A stretch of 64,000 nucleotides of DNA, from assembly GCF_001625195.1 (NCBI RefSeq), contig NC_054390.1:5987222-6051221 (forward strand), written 5' to 3'. The position numbers and the translations under genes are program-made. The notes below the pieces were generated by a model, which saw only the letters and a program-made list of their open reading frames with translations, ran no database searches and had not been told where the DNA came from. Positions 23,674 through 33,266 of this stretch are shown piece by piece. The first letter of the stretch is position 1, and each line of letters starts with the position of its first letter. The stretch is from Drechmeria coniospora (taxonomy: Eukaryota > Ascomycota > Sordariomycetes > Hypocreales > Ophiocordycipitaceae).

Positions 23674-26376
23674 ATGCAGAGTATTGACCGACTCAGCAGA
23701 ACGGCGGCCGCCGAGGAAGATGGCGCCGACCTCATCGGCTCCGACACGCCGCGCTCGGGCGTTGCCACTCCTCAGCCCGACCTCCAAGACAAACGCCTGC
23801 CCGGAATCATGAGCTACTTCGGCCAGGTTCGTCAAGACCCTTCTGCCAGCCAGCTGTCCTCCTCTGCCCGTACGCAACATGAGAGTGGCGCGCAGGCCGC
23901 TTGTCCCCATGCGCCGCAACCTCACGGTCCTCCCGAGAGCCCGTTGCGCTGCTGCAGGGCAAGTCTTGGTGCCCGCCCCCCCGCGCCTCCGGTCGGCGCC
24001 TCGCTTGACCCCAAAGCTGTCCAGCAAGCGCGGCTGCCTCTTCACCCATATCCCACCCCTCCCGCATCACAGCCATCTTCCTCCGGGGGGTCCATGTCGC
24101 AGGGCGTGTGCCTGTCCAACGCCAACGCGCGTGCCTCCTTCACACTCGGCTCTCGTACTGGCAAGGAGTCACTCGAGCAGAGCCATTCCCTGGCCGCGGA
24201 CGCTTCGTCTGATGCCAAACCGCAGGCCGACCAAGGTGGTCTTCCTGCTTCGTCGCCCTCCCACCGTCAACGATCCCAACCCGTACCCTTGTCTGCCGAT
24301 CCGGACCAAGTCACAGGTCCTAGCAAGTGGTTCTCGTTTGAGGGACTCAAAGTGCTAACTCGTGGTGTGATTTTCAAGAGCGGTCCTCCGACTCCCACGA
24401 GAGCACTGTCCGCTGCTCACTCATCCCAGTCCGACGGCAAGGAGACCCCCACCCGGACGAGCAACGACGGCGCCGATGCCAGTGGCATCCAACCCCCGAG
24501 AAGTACCACGGGTGCCCAGGCTCCGCCGACGAAGGGCAAGATGACCATCAAGATCACCGAGGCACGGGGCTTGCGCAAGAGCCGCGACCCCTACGTCGTC
24601 GCCGTTTTCCAGCGGAGCGAGCTCATCTCCAGCGGCCCCAGGCCTTCCGAGGATGGCGACAGCCTGAACCCCCCGGCGTCCGCCATTGGCAGCATCCCCA
24701 TCCAGCGGCAAGGCAGCGACTCTGGTCGTCCGATGGCCATTCCCATGCGAAGCCGCCAGAGCTCCAACACCAGCATCACCGATTACAGCAACTTCAGGAG
24801 CCGGACCCCCGGCAGCAGGGCGCCTTCCTCGAACCCGAAGTGGGACGCCGAAGCGGTCTTGTGCGTTCCGAGCCACGTGCCCCGAGCGGCGATGGAGCGT
24901 GAGCTGACAATCTGCAGTGACGTCGTCGATTCCGACATGCTTGTCAACGTTTCCGTCTACGATCACACGGCCACGGGCGAAGAGTTCCTCGGTCACGTCG
25001 ATCTGCAAGTCACAAAGGACCACGAGGCCCCCATCAGAGGCTGGTTCGCTCTGCGAGGTCACGCCGACACCGTGGCCGAGAACGCACCGACGGGCGAGAT
25101 TTTCGTCGAGGCCATGTATCAGCGGTCCGAAAGGCGCCACTTCGGGCCCAGCGACTTCGAGATCCTCAAGCTCATCGGCAAGGGCACCTTCGGCCAGGTC
25201 TACCAGGTCCGAAAGCGCGACACGGAGCGCATCTACGCCATGAAGGTGCTCCAGAAGAAGGTGATTGTCCAGAAGAAAGAGGTGGCCCATACCGTCGGGG
25301 AGCGCAACATTCTCGTGCGAACGGCAACCTCGGACTCGCCCTTCATCGTCGGCCTCAAGTTTTCCTTCCAGACGCCGTCCGAGCTCTACCTCGTGACGGA
25401 CTACATGTCTGGCGGAGAGCTGTTCTGGCACCTGCAAAAGGAGGGTCGATTTGACGAGAGGCGCGCCAAGTTCTACATCGCCGAGTTGATCCTGGCCATT
25501 CAGCACCTGCACAACAACGACATCGTCTACCGCGACCTCAAGCCCGAAAATATCCTCCTCGATGCCAACGGACACATCGCCCTGTGCGACTTTGGCCTGT
25601 CCAAGGCGAACTTGACGAAGAACGACACGACCAATACGTTTTGCGGGACGACGGAGTACTTGGCACCCGAGGTTTTACTGGACGAGTCTGGCTACACCAA
25701 GATGGTCGACTTCTGGTCCTTGGGGGTTCTGGTCTTCGAGATGTGCTGTGGCTGGTCTCCGTTTTACGCCGAGGACACGCAGCAGATGTACAAGAACATC
25801 GCCTTTGGTAAAGTTCGCTTTCCCCGGGACACCCTCTCGCAAGAGGGCCGGAACTTCGTCAAGGGATTGCTTAACAGAAATCCCAAGCACAGGCTGGGAG
25901 CGACGGATGATGCCGAGGAGCTGAAGCAGCACGCCTTCTTTGCCGATATCGACTGGGATCTGCTCACGAAGAAACTCATCACGCCCCCGTTCAAACCGAA
26001 GCTCAAGTCCGAGACGGATGTGTCCTACTTTGATCCCGAATTCACCAACGCCCTGGCCCAGAACGGGTCGTTGAATGAGCGCGCGGCCGCGTTGGCCAGA
26101 GGTTATGCCGCGTCGACGCCACTCTCTCCATCTGTGCAGGCCAACTTCCAGGGTTTCACCTACGTCGACGAGAGCGCTCTTGATGACCATATGAGAGACA
26201 GGTACCAGAACGACGATGAGGATATGGATGATGCCCACAACAGCCACGACGATGACGACTGGGTCAACCTGGACGACTTCGACCCTCGCAAGGCCAACGT
26301 CAACCGGATGAGCGGCATCTTGAAGTCGTCGGCTCCGGACGAGCATATGATTGGCGGCTCGCATTTCGAAGTTTGA
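23674..26376 (+). CDS. SCH9: AGC serine/threonine kinase, Sch9 type
   Basis: Sch9 is the TORC1-activated AGC kinase that links nutrient supply to growth, ribosome production, stress and ageing. The model from MQSIDRLSRTAA gives 900 residues. A disordered Ser/Pro-rich N-terminus is followed by a C2 domain (from about residue 290, GKMTIKITEARGLRKSRDPY). The kinase domain starts near residue 490, with the glycine loop GKGTFG at 502-507, the catalytic YRDLKPEN with D621, DFG at 639 and the TFCGTTEYLAPE activation loop. The AGC C-tail ends in the hydrophobic motif FQGFTY (825-830), whose Thr829 corresponds to the TORC1-type site. A Thr-Pro turn motif (STPLSP) is also present. A 96-base stretch at 24283-24378 ends in a branch-like GCTAACT and TTTTCAAG and could be an in-frame intron, so the N-terminal sequence is less certain than the rest. 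Confidence 0.93.
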   Translation: MQSIDRLSRTAAAEEDGADLIGSDTPRSGVATPQPDLQDKRLPGIMSYFGQVRQDPSASQLSSSARTQHESGAQAACPHAPQPHGPPESPLRCCRASLGARPPAPPVGASLDPKAVQQARLPLHPYPTPPASQPSSSGGSMSQGVCLSNANARASFTLGSRTGKESLEQSHSLAADASSDAKPQADQGGLPASSPSHRQRSQPVPLSADPDQVTGPSKWFSFEGLKVLTRGVIFKSGPPTPTRALSAAHSSQSDGKETPTRTSNDGADASGIQPPRSTTGAQAPPTKGKMTIKITEARGLRKSRDPYVVAVFQRSELISSGPRPSEDGDSLNPPASAIGSIPIQRQGSDSGRPMAIPMRSRQSSNTSITDYSNFRSRTPGSRAPSSNPKWDAEAVLCVPSHVPRAAMERELTICSDVVDSDMLVNVSVYDHTATGEEFLGHVDLQVTKDHEAPIRGWFALRGHADTVAENAPTGEIFVEAMYQRSERRHFGPSDFEILKLIGKGTFGQVYQVRKRDTERIYAMKVLQKKVIVQKKEVAHTVGERNILVRTATSDSPFIVGLKFSFQTPSELYLVTDYMSGGELFWHLQKEGRFDERRAKFYIAELILAIQHLHNNDIVYRDLKPENILLDANGHIALCDFGLSKANLTKNDTTNTFCGTTEYLAPEVLLDESGYTKMVDFWSLGVLVFEMCCGWSPFYAEDTQQMYKNIAFGKVRFPRDTLSQEGRNFVKGLLNRNPKHRLGATDDAEELKQHAFFADIDWDLLTKKLITPPFKPKLKSETDVSYFDPEFTNALAQNGSLNERAAALARGYAASTPLSPSVQANFQGFTYVDESALDDHMRDRYQNDDEDMDDAHNSHDDDDWVNLDDFDPRKANVNRMSGILKSSAPDEHMIGGSHFEV

Positions 26377-27483
26377 GCGGCTGCTTGCCGAACAACAGCA
26401 CATTTGCTGTCTTGCTCCGACCAATGGGCGGTTGTCATTAATTGACCTCATGGCCGCCGTCAACTTTTAATAACAGTATTTCTGCATCGAAGGGGGGTCA
26501 GTTGATTTTGCATTGCATTGTTGCAAGGGTATTTAACGGAGCCGATGGTTCCTGTTGGCGTTCTGGCGGGCGGGCCGAGGGAATTGTTTGAACCGGCACA
26601 CGGCTTCCAAGACTTGACTGTCTCGAGCACTTTGCCGAAAGGGTTTTTTTACGAAGAGGAAGAACAACACAGCGCACTTCTTTGTTTTGCGCCCAGATGA
26701 CCTTCGAAACGGAGGTGGCTTCATATGCCTGGGCTAGGCGACGGATGGCAAGGATCCCTTTCAGGGGCGGACAGACTCCCCTCCGAGTCGAACGACGACT
26801 AGGACTCTGGGAGTGGGGGTCATATCCGATCCTGCCTTAATACTATAGCCCATTACGACGTGGGTGGACGGGGCGTTCAAGGCTTGGTAAACCTGCTTCG
26901 ACATTTTATGCCCAGGCCATATCAGTGGCCGTTGGACATGATAGTACAGATACAGGCGCAATGCGTCGTAGTCGCAAAATATCAGTGAAAGTTGAAGTTG
27001 CACAAGTAATTTGTTGAATCATATCCTTTGTCGTGTCCTGGCTCTACTTCGTTGCCTCACATGATTTGCATACAACGATGGGCGCCACGCGATGCCCATG
27101 CCCGGGTCGGTGCCGTCAACTAGAGTTGCCGCCCGTACAATCCTTCCTGGATAATACATTGAAGCGGCAATACGATGTTCACAGGGTTGCAGAGCAGGAG
27201 ACGTTTGAATCATATTGGCATTCGCAATGATGGAAGTCTTGCACCTAATTGAGGTTGCATGAAGGAAAATGTACAACACGGTAATCATCATCACGAGTCA
27301 CCTTGCTCGTTTGCGGCAGCACATCCTTCAACCCAGCGCTAGCCATCCTGGTCGTTTCTCCGTCTGTCTCGGGTCTTTATTATCTTTCCTCTGCATTTGC
27401 AAGAGTGATATCGTCAACCAGACCCCAACCCGCTTGCATGTCCTCGGTCCCTCGGTAGGGAGAGCGCAAGAGAACAAGCATCT
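26377..27483. other. Convergent intergenic region between SCH9 and ATP14
   Basis: This 1.1-kb spacer should contain the 3' ends of both flanking genes. No gene, RNA or notable repeat is recognised. Confidence 0.5.
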
Positions 27484-28266
27484 TTAGTGGCCATGAGCCT
27501 CCTCCTCCTCGGCCTCAAGCCAGTCTGGGAGGACGGCGGCACCGTGAGCATTGGTCTGTGCGGAGGGGTCCTGGCCCTCGATCTCGACGGCCATGTTTTC
27601 GTACTCTTTGAGGCTGCCGGCGAGATCGGCTTCCTCGGGGGAGGCGGGTGTCTTGGGCATGGTGAATGTTTGGACCTGGCCCTCGGCATCGGACTCCTTG
27701 ACGGGGGGGACCTTATAGGCCTTGAGCTCCTTCAGGTAGAGCTCCTGAACGAAGTCGGCTAGAAATCGATAGGACGTTAGCATTCGATCCACAAGTGCGT
27801 CGTGAGGCCAAAGTTGGACATCAGCGAGATTTTGAAACCAGAAATTTCTCGTGCGGAGTTTGCAGTAGGGGCATTGATGGCGACGAAATCAGGAATCGGA
27901 TGGCGAGTGGGCGAGGGGGCCACGTTCGAGCACAAAGGTAGGGCGGAGCGGGCACGGTTGGGAAACGTGGTTCCAATTATTCATCGTCGGCGGCTCGGCC
28001 GCGTAACAAGAACCCAAATCAACAGATCATCTCTTACCTCGTCGGGATATGGTGGGCACGATGAAGGTCCTCGTCTGGACTGTCTTTCTCGAAAGCCGAG
28101 CGGCGGCGGCGATGGCCGAGCTGGCGCGCTGCAGAGGGTAGTGTGTCAGCAAGGGGAGGCCACCTGCTGGCAAAGGTTCCATTGCCAAAGCGACAACATC
28201 AATCAAGCGCACGAAAGAGACGAGGGGGTGAGAGCGTACCGAGGCCCTGGACAATTGGCTGAGCAT
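27484..28266 (-). CDS. ATP14: Mitochondrial F1Fo-ATP synthase subunit h
   Basis: Subunit h is part of the peripheral stalk of the mitochondrial ATP synthase. Three exons (28240-28266, 28038-28128, 27484-27758) encode 130 residues. The introns are 111 and 279 nt; the second ends with a clean GCTAAC branch site and TTTCTAG. The first exon encodes only nine residues (MLSQLSRAS). Exon 2 supplies the rest of a basic, Ser/Ala/Arg-rich presequence (RASSAIAAAARLSRKTVQTR). The mature part begins near ADFVQELYLKELKAYKVPP and aligns with yeast Atp14 (VIQDLYLRELKDTKLAP). A DAEGQV match and an acidic, His-containing C-terminus (DWLEAEEEEAHGH) also fit the family. Confidence 0.92.
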
Positions 28267-28850
28267 TTTAAAGACCGGGCGTTGCTCAACGGCAATAAAT
28301 ACCCAGGGAGAGATAGGGTGGAGGTTGAACTGAGGGTTTTGTGAAAATCGTGATGTCGTACGGAGTACTCCCCCCCAGCCAGTAGGACGGCATTTCTTTC
28401 TGCCTCAGGTTAGTCGCCACCAACAGCCAGCCACTCCTTGAGCACGTGACCTGTCCATCCGTGCATCCGCAGAGCAACACGAACGAGTCCCAGACCACCC
28501 ATCTCATTCTCATTCCACGATCTCAACTCGTCGACGTTTGCTCCGTACTCCATGGTCGATTAATATTTATAGCAGCGCCGACGCTGCACGTAGGTCTTTA
28601 ATGTCTAATTGGCATGACCATGAAAGCAAATGGGTTCATATCTACGTGGGCTCGCTGCCCATCTGTGCATCGCAATGCTCCATGCCCATACATACGCAGC
28701 ACATGTCCATGATTGTTCAACGACCATGCATGCCTCTCGAGTATATGACGTCGGAATTGGGTTCAATAGCTACACTATCCATGTGTGCATAATGAGTTAC
28801 AATGACCAGACCAACGGTCAAATGTCAGTACACATCTGGTAGCTGGAAGT
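28267..28850. other. Intergenic region upstream of ATP14
   Basis: This 584-base stretch should hold the ATP14 promoter and the 3' end of the DOMON/b561 gene on the same strand. A single TACGGAGTAC word occurs near 28359. No other feature is seen. Confidence 0.5.
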
Positions 28851-30154
28851 TTAGCTCGCCTTCTTACCACCGAATCGTGCTGGGTTTGCGCTCGGGGTGG
28901 CGACATGCTGTCTTTTCTTAGAAATGGCAAAAGCAATTGCACATGAGCACACGACAACCATGAGTATTGTGAGTACAATGTAGGCCGTGCAAAAGGTCGA
29001 GGGGCTTCCTGAGAGCTGCAAGCCCAACCCACCGTTCACGATACCGATGAGGATGAGTACGCGGCCGTACCAGATGTGAACATGGCTCACGATGCCGCGG
29101 CTTTGGTGTTTGATGTAGTACTGATGATGAAGCCAGCCGAAAATAGGTTGCAATACCATGAACGACACGACAAGGATGCCAAGCACCGTATGGGGGCTTG
29201 GGGAGAACTGGAACGAAGTACGGTCAGCGATGCTTGGCGTGCGAGCACTCCATTACGGGCATCTTACGGCGCCGGCACGGCTGGCGAGTGCGTAGCCAAG
29301 ACCAAATCCTACCCACATGCAGAGGAAGATGAGCGACTGCCAGCTTGCGTGGATGATCCAATTCCCAAGCAGTGGCATGAGTATGGATCCGATGGGGTAT
29401 CCGATGACGAAGATGATGGTCATGAGAATGCCGTGCGCATACACCAGGGTCTGGCTGTCGGTGCTTGCAGTTTCGCCGCCCGTGACGGCCGTCGACGCAT
29501 TCTTGCCGTTGCTGGACGAGTTCTGAGAATTCAGGAATGGATTCGCATCGACGCTAATGGTGGATTTTTTCAGATCGACGTTGAAACCGTTGTAACCGTC
29601 GTGGAAGGTGATGGTCTCGGATGCGCTCGTCGAGTTCAGCGGACTGCCGACTTTCCAACCGGCTATCCAACCGGCTGAGCCCTGAAGGGCAAGGTTGTTA
29701 CAGCCGCCGCCGCACTTGACGTTGGCAATCATCTGGCCGTCGACGATGCCGGAGCCCTCCAGCATCTTGACATTGCCATTCGCCACGTGTTGCGGCATGA
29801 CGTGGCCGGTGCTCTGGCGCGTGCTGAGGGTGACATTGCCTTTGCCGTCGGCGTACATGATGAACATGTAGGCGCCGCGCATCTGCGATCCGATTCCGAG
29901 GCCAATCCACTCGTACGTTATCGGAGCCTTGAGCTGGAGGTAGACGCTGGACGGCTTGGAGGTCGTGTTTGCTTCGGGGACTCCCCATCGAAAGCAGACG
30001 TCGGGGATGACGCAATACGAAGTGGTAATGGCACTGGCCACGGCCGCGTCTAGAGAATAATCGGCATTAGCAGGGCACAAGAGAAGCATCGGACAAGAAC
30101 GGCTCGCGAGGACTCACGGATGACCACGGCGGCCATGACTCGACAGAGATGCAT
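28851..30154 (-). CDS. DOMON and cytochrome b561 domain membrane protein
   Basis: Three exons (30118-30154, 29268-30049, 28851-29207) encode 391 residues; the introns are 68 and 60 nt. The short first exon joins to form a signal peptide (MHLCRVMAAVVIHAAVASA). A DOMON-type domain resembling the cytochrome domain of cellobiose dehydrogenase follows (CFRWGVPE, YEWIGLGIGSQM, YADGKGNVTLSTR). The C-terminal half carries about five membrane helices of the b561 fold. Candidate haem-b ligand histidines are in YAHGILM, IIHASWQ, SPHTVLG and HVHIWYGR. Proteins of this architecture are predicted to pass electrons across the plasma membrane, for example from ascorbate-like donors to ferric iron or an extracellular acceptor. 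The substrate here is not known. Both introns are needed to connect the domains. Confidence 0.87.
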
Positions 30155-30684
30155 GGTGATTGACTCGGCGACCACGCGGGATCATCAAATCATCAACAGT
30201 TGCCAGGATGCGGTATCGGCGCTGCGAGGGAGCTGAGGTTTGGCGAGATGGCGAGATGGCGCCAAACGGAGCGCTGGTCTTGGGGTGAGGCTGAAGGATC
30301 GACGAGCAGGGCAACGGGTAAAGTTCGAGTTTATGTCGTCGGGCGTCGGGATGTCGTCAGCATTTGCCAAGAGCATCATGAAGCTGTGCTATGTAGGACA
30401 TATCACATAGACGCACTGGGGCCATTGCTCTATGGACCAGTGCCGCTTGGCGTTTGCTCAACGACGATGGCGCTCCTTGGCAGACACATCCTATGAGTTT
30501 CAGGCTAGGAGACCAGAGGCTGGAGGGCAATGCAGCAAACAGGGCGCCATCCTGGACGTTCTCTGCCGACCACTGTCGTGAATGATTGGCTCCTTGAAGC
30601 TTCCAAGGTAAGTGGTGGTGTAGAGTGGTTGTGGTGGGGGGGGGGAGGTCGGGGGGTGGGATAGCTGTCGCTGGAGAGTTGACA

Positions 30685-30945
30685 CAAGTACGGAGTACAG
30701 TACGGAGTATCTGTACTAAGTGATAGTACAAGTACAGTATTATGGCGCCCATGGCCAAATGCAGTTTGACAAGGCATTGTCACGGTGCAGCCCCATGTCC
30801 CCGTTCTGAGTACAACCAAGTACAACTACAACTATTACTCCGTAAATGTACATATATTACTATAAGTACAACTACTAGGTAGTTGTAGACGCGCATGCCA
30901 GGGGGTACTCCAGGCGTGTACTGTACTTACACTACGGAGTAAATT
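30685..30945. repeat. GTAC-rich intergenic island 4
   Basis: Words such as acaagtacggagtacagtacggagta, AGTACAAGTACAGTA and CTGTACTTACACTACGGAGTA fill the interval. Composition changes abruptly at both ends. Confidence 0.75.
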
Positions 30946-31073
30946 TACGCCAATCTGGAGGCAACCAGTCATACGTCGGTGGTTGTCATCCTGTCTTGGC
31001 GGTGCACCAATGAGGCATGGCACTAATAGCCATCGTACTGATACGGCGAGCTTGGGCGGGGAGAGGGAGGGTC

Positions 31074-31149
31074 TGGAGGAGGGTTCGGAGGAGGGTTTGG
31101 AGGAGGGTTTGGAGGAGGGTTTGGAGGAGGGTTTGGATGAGGGTTTGGG
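31074..31149. repeat. 12-bp G-rich minisatellite (ggaggagggttt)
   Basis: About six nearly perfect copies of ggaggagggttt lie head to tail. The first copies carry a C for T and the last a ggatga variant. The G-triplet spacing could allow G-quadruplex formation on the plus strand. Confidence 0.85.
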
Positions 31150-31733
31150 GGGGTGTAAGGGTGGGCAGTCGTGGTGGTATCATCGGCAACCCCCCTTTCC
31201 AGCCGCTGCTGGGCATCAGGCCGGCGCAACTACGCTTCTTCGCAGTCGCTCTTTTGCACAGGTCGAGCCAAGGACAGAGAAACGAATGGAAGGAGGCTTC
31301 ATGATTTGCCTACCAGAGGATTCTAGACGAACTGCCAGTTCAAGTACATGTTCGAGCACATGCACAGCACAGCATGGACATTTCGACACCGGGCAAGTCA
31401 AGTTGGGTGGTGCACGAGAAGACAATCTGCACCGTCCTTCTGCCTTCACCCCTTCATCCCGACATGCAGATTGATCCGTGATGGCAACGGAAACGCCAAG
31501 CTTCTCGTGTAGCATATTCTATCAACCTATACAATGGAAAGGTACCAAAGTCTATCTCATGTCCTGCCAAGTCTAGCCATCATCATAGCTCCGGTAAGCC
31601 TGCCCGCAGGTCGACGGTGCGCGATGAGGCAGGCTTCCTGGTGGTGTCGTGGTCGTTGTCCAAACATGGCAAATGCCGCCGAGGCGTAGCCTTGAGCGTT
31701 GTCGATGTATCCCGGCCGCCATCCGCTCCAGCT

Positions 31734-33266
31734 TCACGCCCCGTTCGCCATGGGGAACGCGTTGCTCTCGAGCAAGCTGGACGATGCGACGAAACTAAAC
31801 CCCCCAAATACGTCATCGTTGTGGCTGGATGCGCCGGCCAGCCACGGATCCCTCGCCGTCACGGCGGGGCTCAGCGGCAAGTCGGTAAACTCGGGCGCAA
31901 AGTTCTCGGCCAGTTCGGGATCTGTAATCATGGGCTGAATCGGCGGCTCGAGCTCGCGAGCCTCGAGCATCTTCCAGTCGATCTTGCGAAAGAATCGGTG
32001 CTTCCTGAGCGTCTGCAGATCCTTGGGCATCACCGACCCCAGTCGCTTGCTCGGCTCCTTTCTCATCAGTCGCGTCAGCAGGTCCTTGGCGTCGGGGCTG
32101 AGGAAGTAGGGCAGCGCGAGCTTCTGCCGAACAATGTTGTCCTGGATCTTGGCGTGGTTCTGGCCACGGAACGGAGGGTTCCCCGTCATGAGGTCGTAGC
32201 CCAGCGCGCCAAAGGACCACCAGTCGACGGCCTTGCCGTACTTCTTGCCGAGGATGACCTCGGGCGCCATGTACTCGACGGTTCCGAGGATCGAGTGGCA
32301 GCTCTCCGACTGCTCCACCGACACCTTGGACAGGCCGAAATCCGTCAGGAGCAGGTGGCCGTCGGCGTCGAGGAGGCAGTTTTCCGGCTTGAGATCGCGG
32401 TAGACGACCCCCAGGTCGTTGTGGAGATGCGAGATGGCCAGCAGCATCTCGGCCATGTAGAAGGCGGCGACCGTCTCCGAGAACATCTTTTCCGTGTTCA
32501 GGTGGGTGAAGAGCTCGCCTCCCTGGCCGTACTCGAGTATGAGGTAGAGCTTTTCGTGGTCCTGGAAGGCGTAGAAGAGCTTGACGACGAAGGGGTGTCT
32601 GCTGACCGACTCGAGGATCTGCCGCTCCGTCTTGGTCTGCTCAATCAGCTTCTTGTGCAGCACGAGAGAGGCCTTCTTGAACTGCTTCTGGGCGTAGAGC
32701 CTGCCGGTCGCGCGCTGCTTCACGAGGAGCACGGTGCCGTAGGTTCCCTTTCCCAAGCATCGCAGCGTTTGAAACTCCTCCGACGTCATCTTGCGACGGG
32801 GGTTCAGGCCGCCCTCGAGAGGCTCCGTGAAGCATGGCCGTTCCCGAAGGCTCTCGCTGACAAAGTCGTGCTCGAGCGTCACCTCGTAGCTCGTGGAACC
32901 GCCGTCGGAGCTGTCGCTGCCGGTCTCGCTGCGTGCCCTGTTCCGGCTGTGGGGGCGGCTGTCCGGCTCGGCGGCGCCGCGGATGCCGCGAGCGAGAGAG
33001 CTCGAGCGGGACGAAGCGTCGAGGCTAAGCGGTTCCATCTGCATCCGCAACTTGGCGATGCCGGAAACGCTCGGCGACGGTTGGGGCCGGAGCGAAGGGC
33101 TGCAGTTGGCGCTGACGACGTCGTCGATGCGGTTGCGCCCGCGACGAGCACTCGGACGCGGCGTCTCGCAAGCCCCATGGTCCGAGTCTTCGTCGCCCGA
33201 GGTGGCGGGCGTTCCCTGGAAGCCGCGCACCGTCTTGAGCGCGGCTGGGGCTGGGGCTATCATCAT
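31734..33266 (-). CDS. AGC serine/threonine kinase, Psk1/S6K-like
   Basis: The single exon encodes 510 residues. After a disordered Ser/Arg-rich N-terminus, the kinase domain begins near residue 165. It has the glycine loop GKGTYG (172-177), catalytic Lys194 in YAQKQF, the HRD-equivalent YRDLKPEN with D291, DFG at 309-311 and the LGTVEYMAPE activation segment. The AGC C-tail includes FAPEFTDLPLSP and the hydrophobic motif FGGFSFV near the end. The closest family is fission yeast Psk1, the p70 S6 kinase-like effector of TORC1 on ribosomal protein S6, rather than Ypk or PKA. That assignment is from motif pattern and should be tested by phylogeny. The start is the first ATG of a consecutive pair (MMIAPAP). 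Confidence 0.87.
   Translation of the reverse strand: MMIAPAPAALKTVRGFQGTPATSGDEDSDHGACETPRPSARRGRNRIDDVVSANCSPSLRPQPSPSVSGIAKLRMQMEPLSLDASSRSSSLARGIRGAAEPDSRPHSRNRARSETGSDSSDGGSTSYEVTLEHDFVSESLRERPCFTEPLEGGLNPRRKMTSEEFQTLRCLGKGTYGTVLLVKQRATGRLYAQKQFKKASLVLHKKLIEQTKTERQILESVSRHPFVVKLFYAFQDHEKLYLILEYGQGGELFTHLNTEKMFSETVAAFYMAEMLLAISHLHNDLGVVYRDLKPENCLLDADGHLLLTDFGLSKVSVEQSESCHSILGTVEYMAPEVILGKKYGKAVDWWSFGALGYDLMTGNPPFRGQNHAKIQDNIVRQKLALPYFLSPDAKDLLTRLMRKEPSKRLGSVMPKDLQTLRKHRFFRKIDWKMLEARELEPPIQPMITDPELAENFAPEFTDLPLSPAVTARDPWLAGASSHNDDVFGGFSFVASSSLLESNAFPMANGA

Larger units (their letters stand above)
30155..31733. other. Intergenic region with a GTAC island and a G-rich minisatellite
   Basis: No gene is recognised between the DOMON/b561 start and the Psk1-like kinase 3' end. 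It contains the island at 30685-30945 and the 12-bp array at 31074-31149. Open frames running through the array are by-products of a unit length divisible by three. Confidence 0.5.

Noticed and set aside
24421..25575. 384-codon minus-strand open frame opposite Sch9
   Set aside because: It is antisense to the C2 and kinase domains and has no domain of its own.
30983..31474. 163-codon frame with EEGLEEGL repeats
   Set aside because: The repetitive part is the 12-bp minisatellite and the flanks show no family similarity or splice signals.
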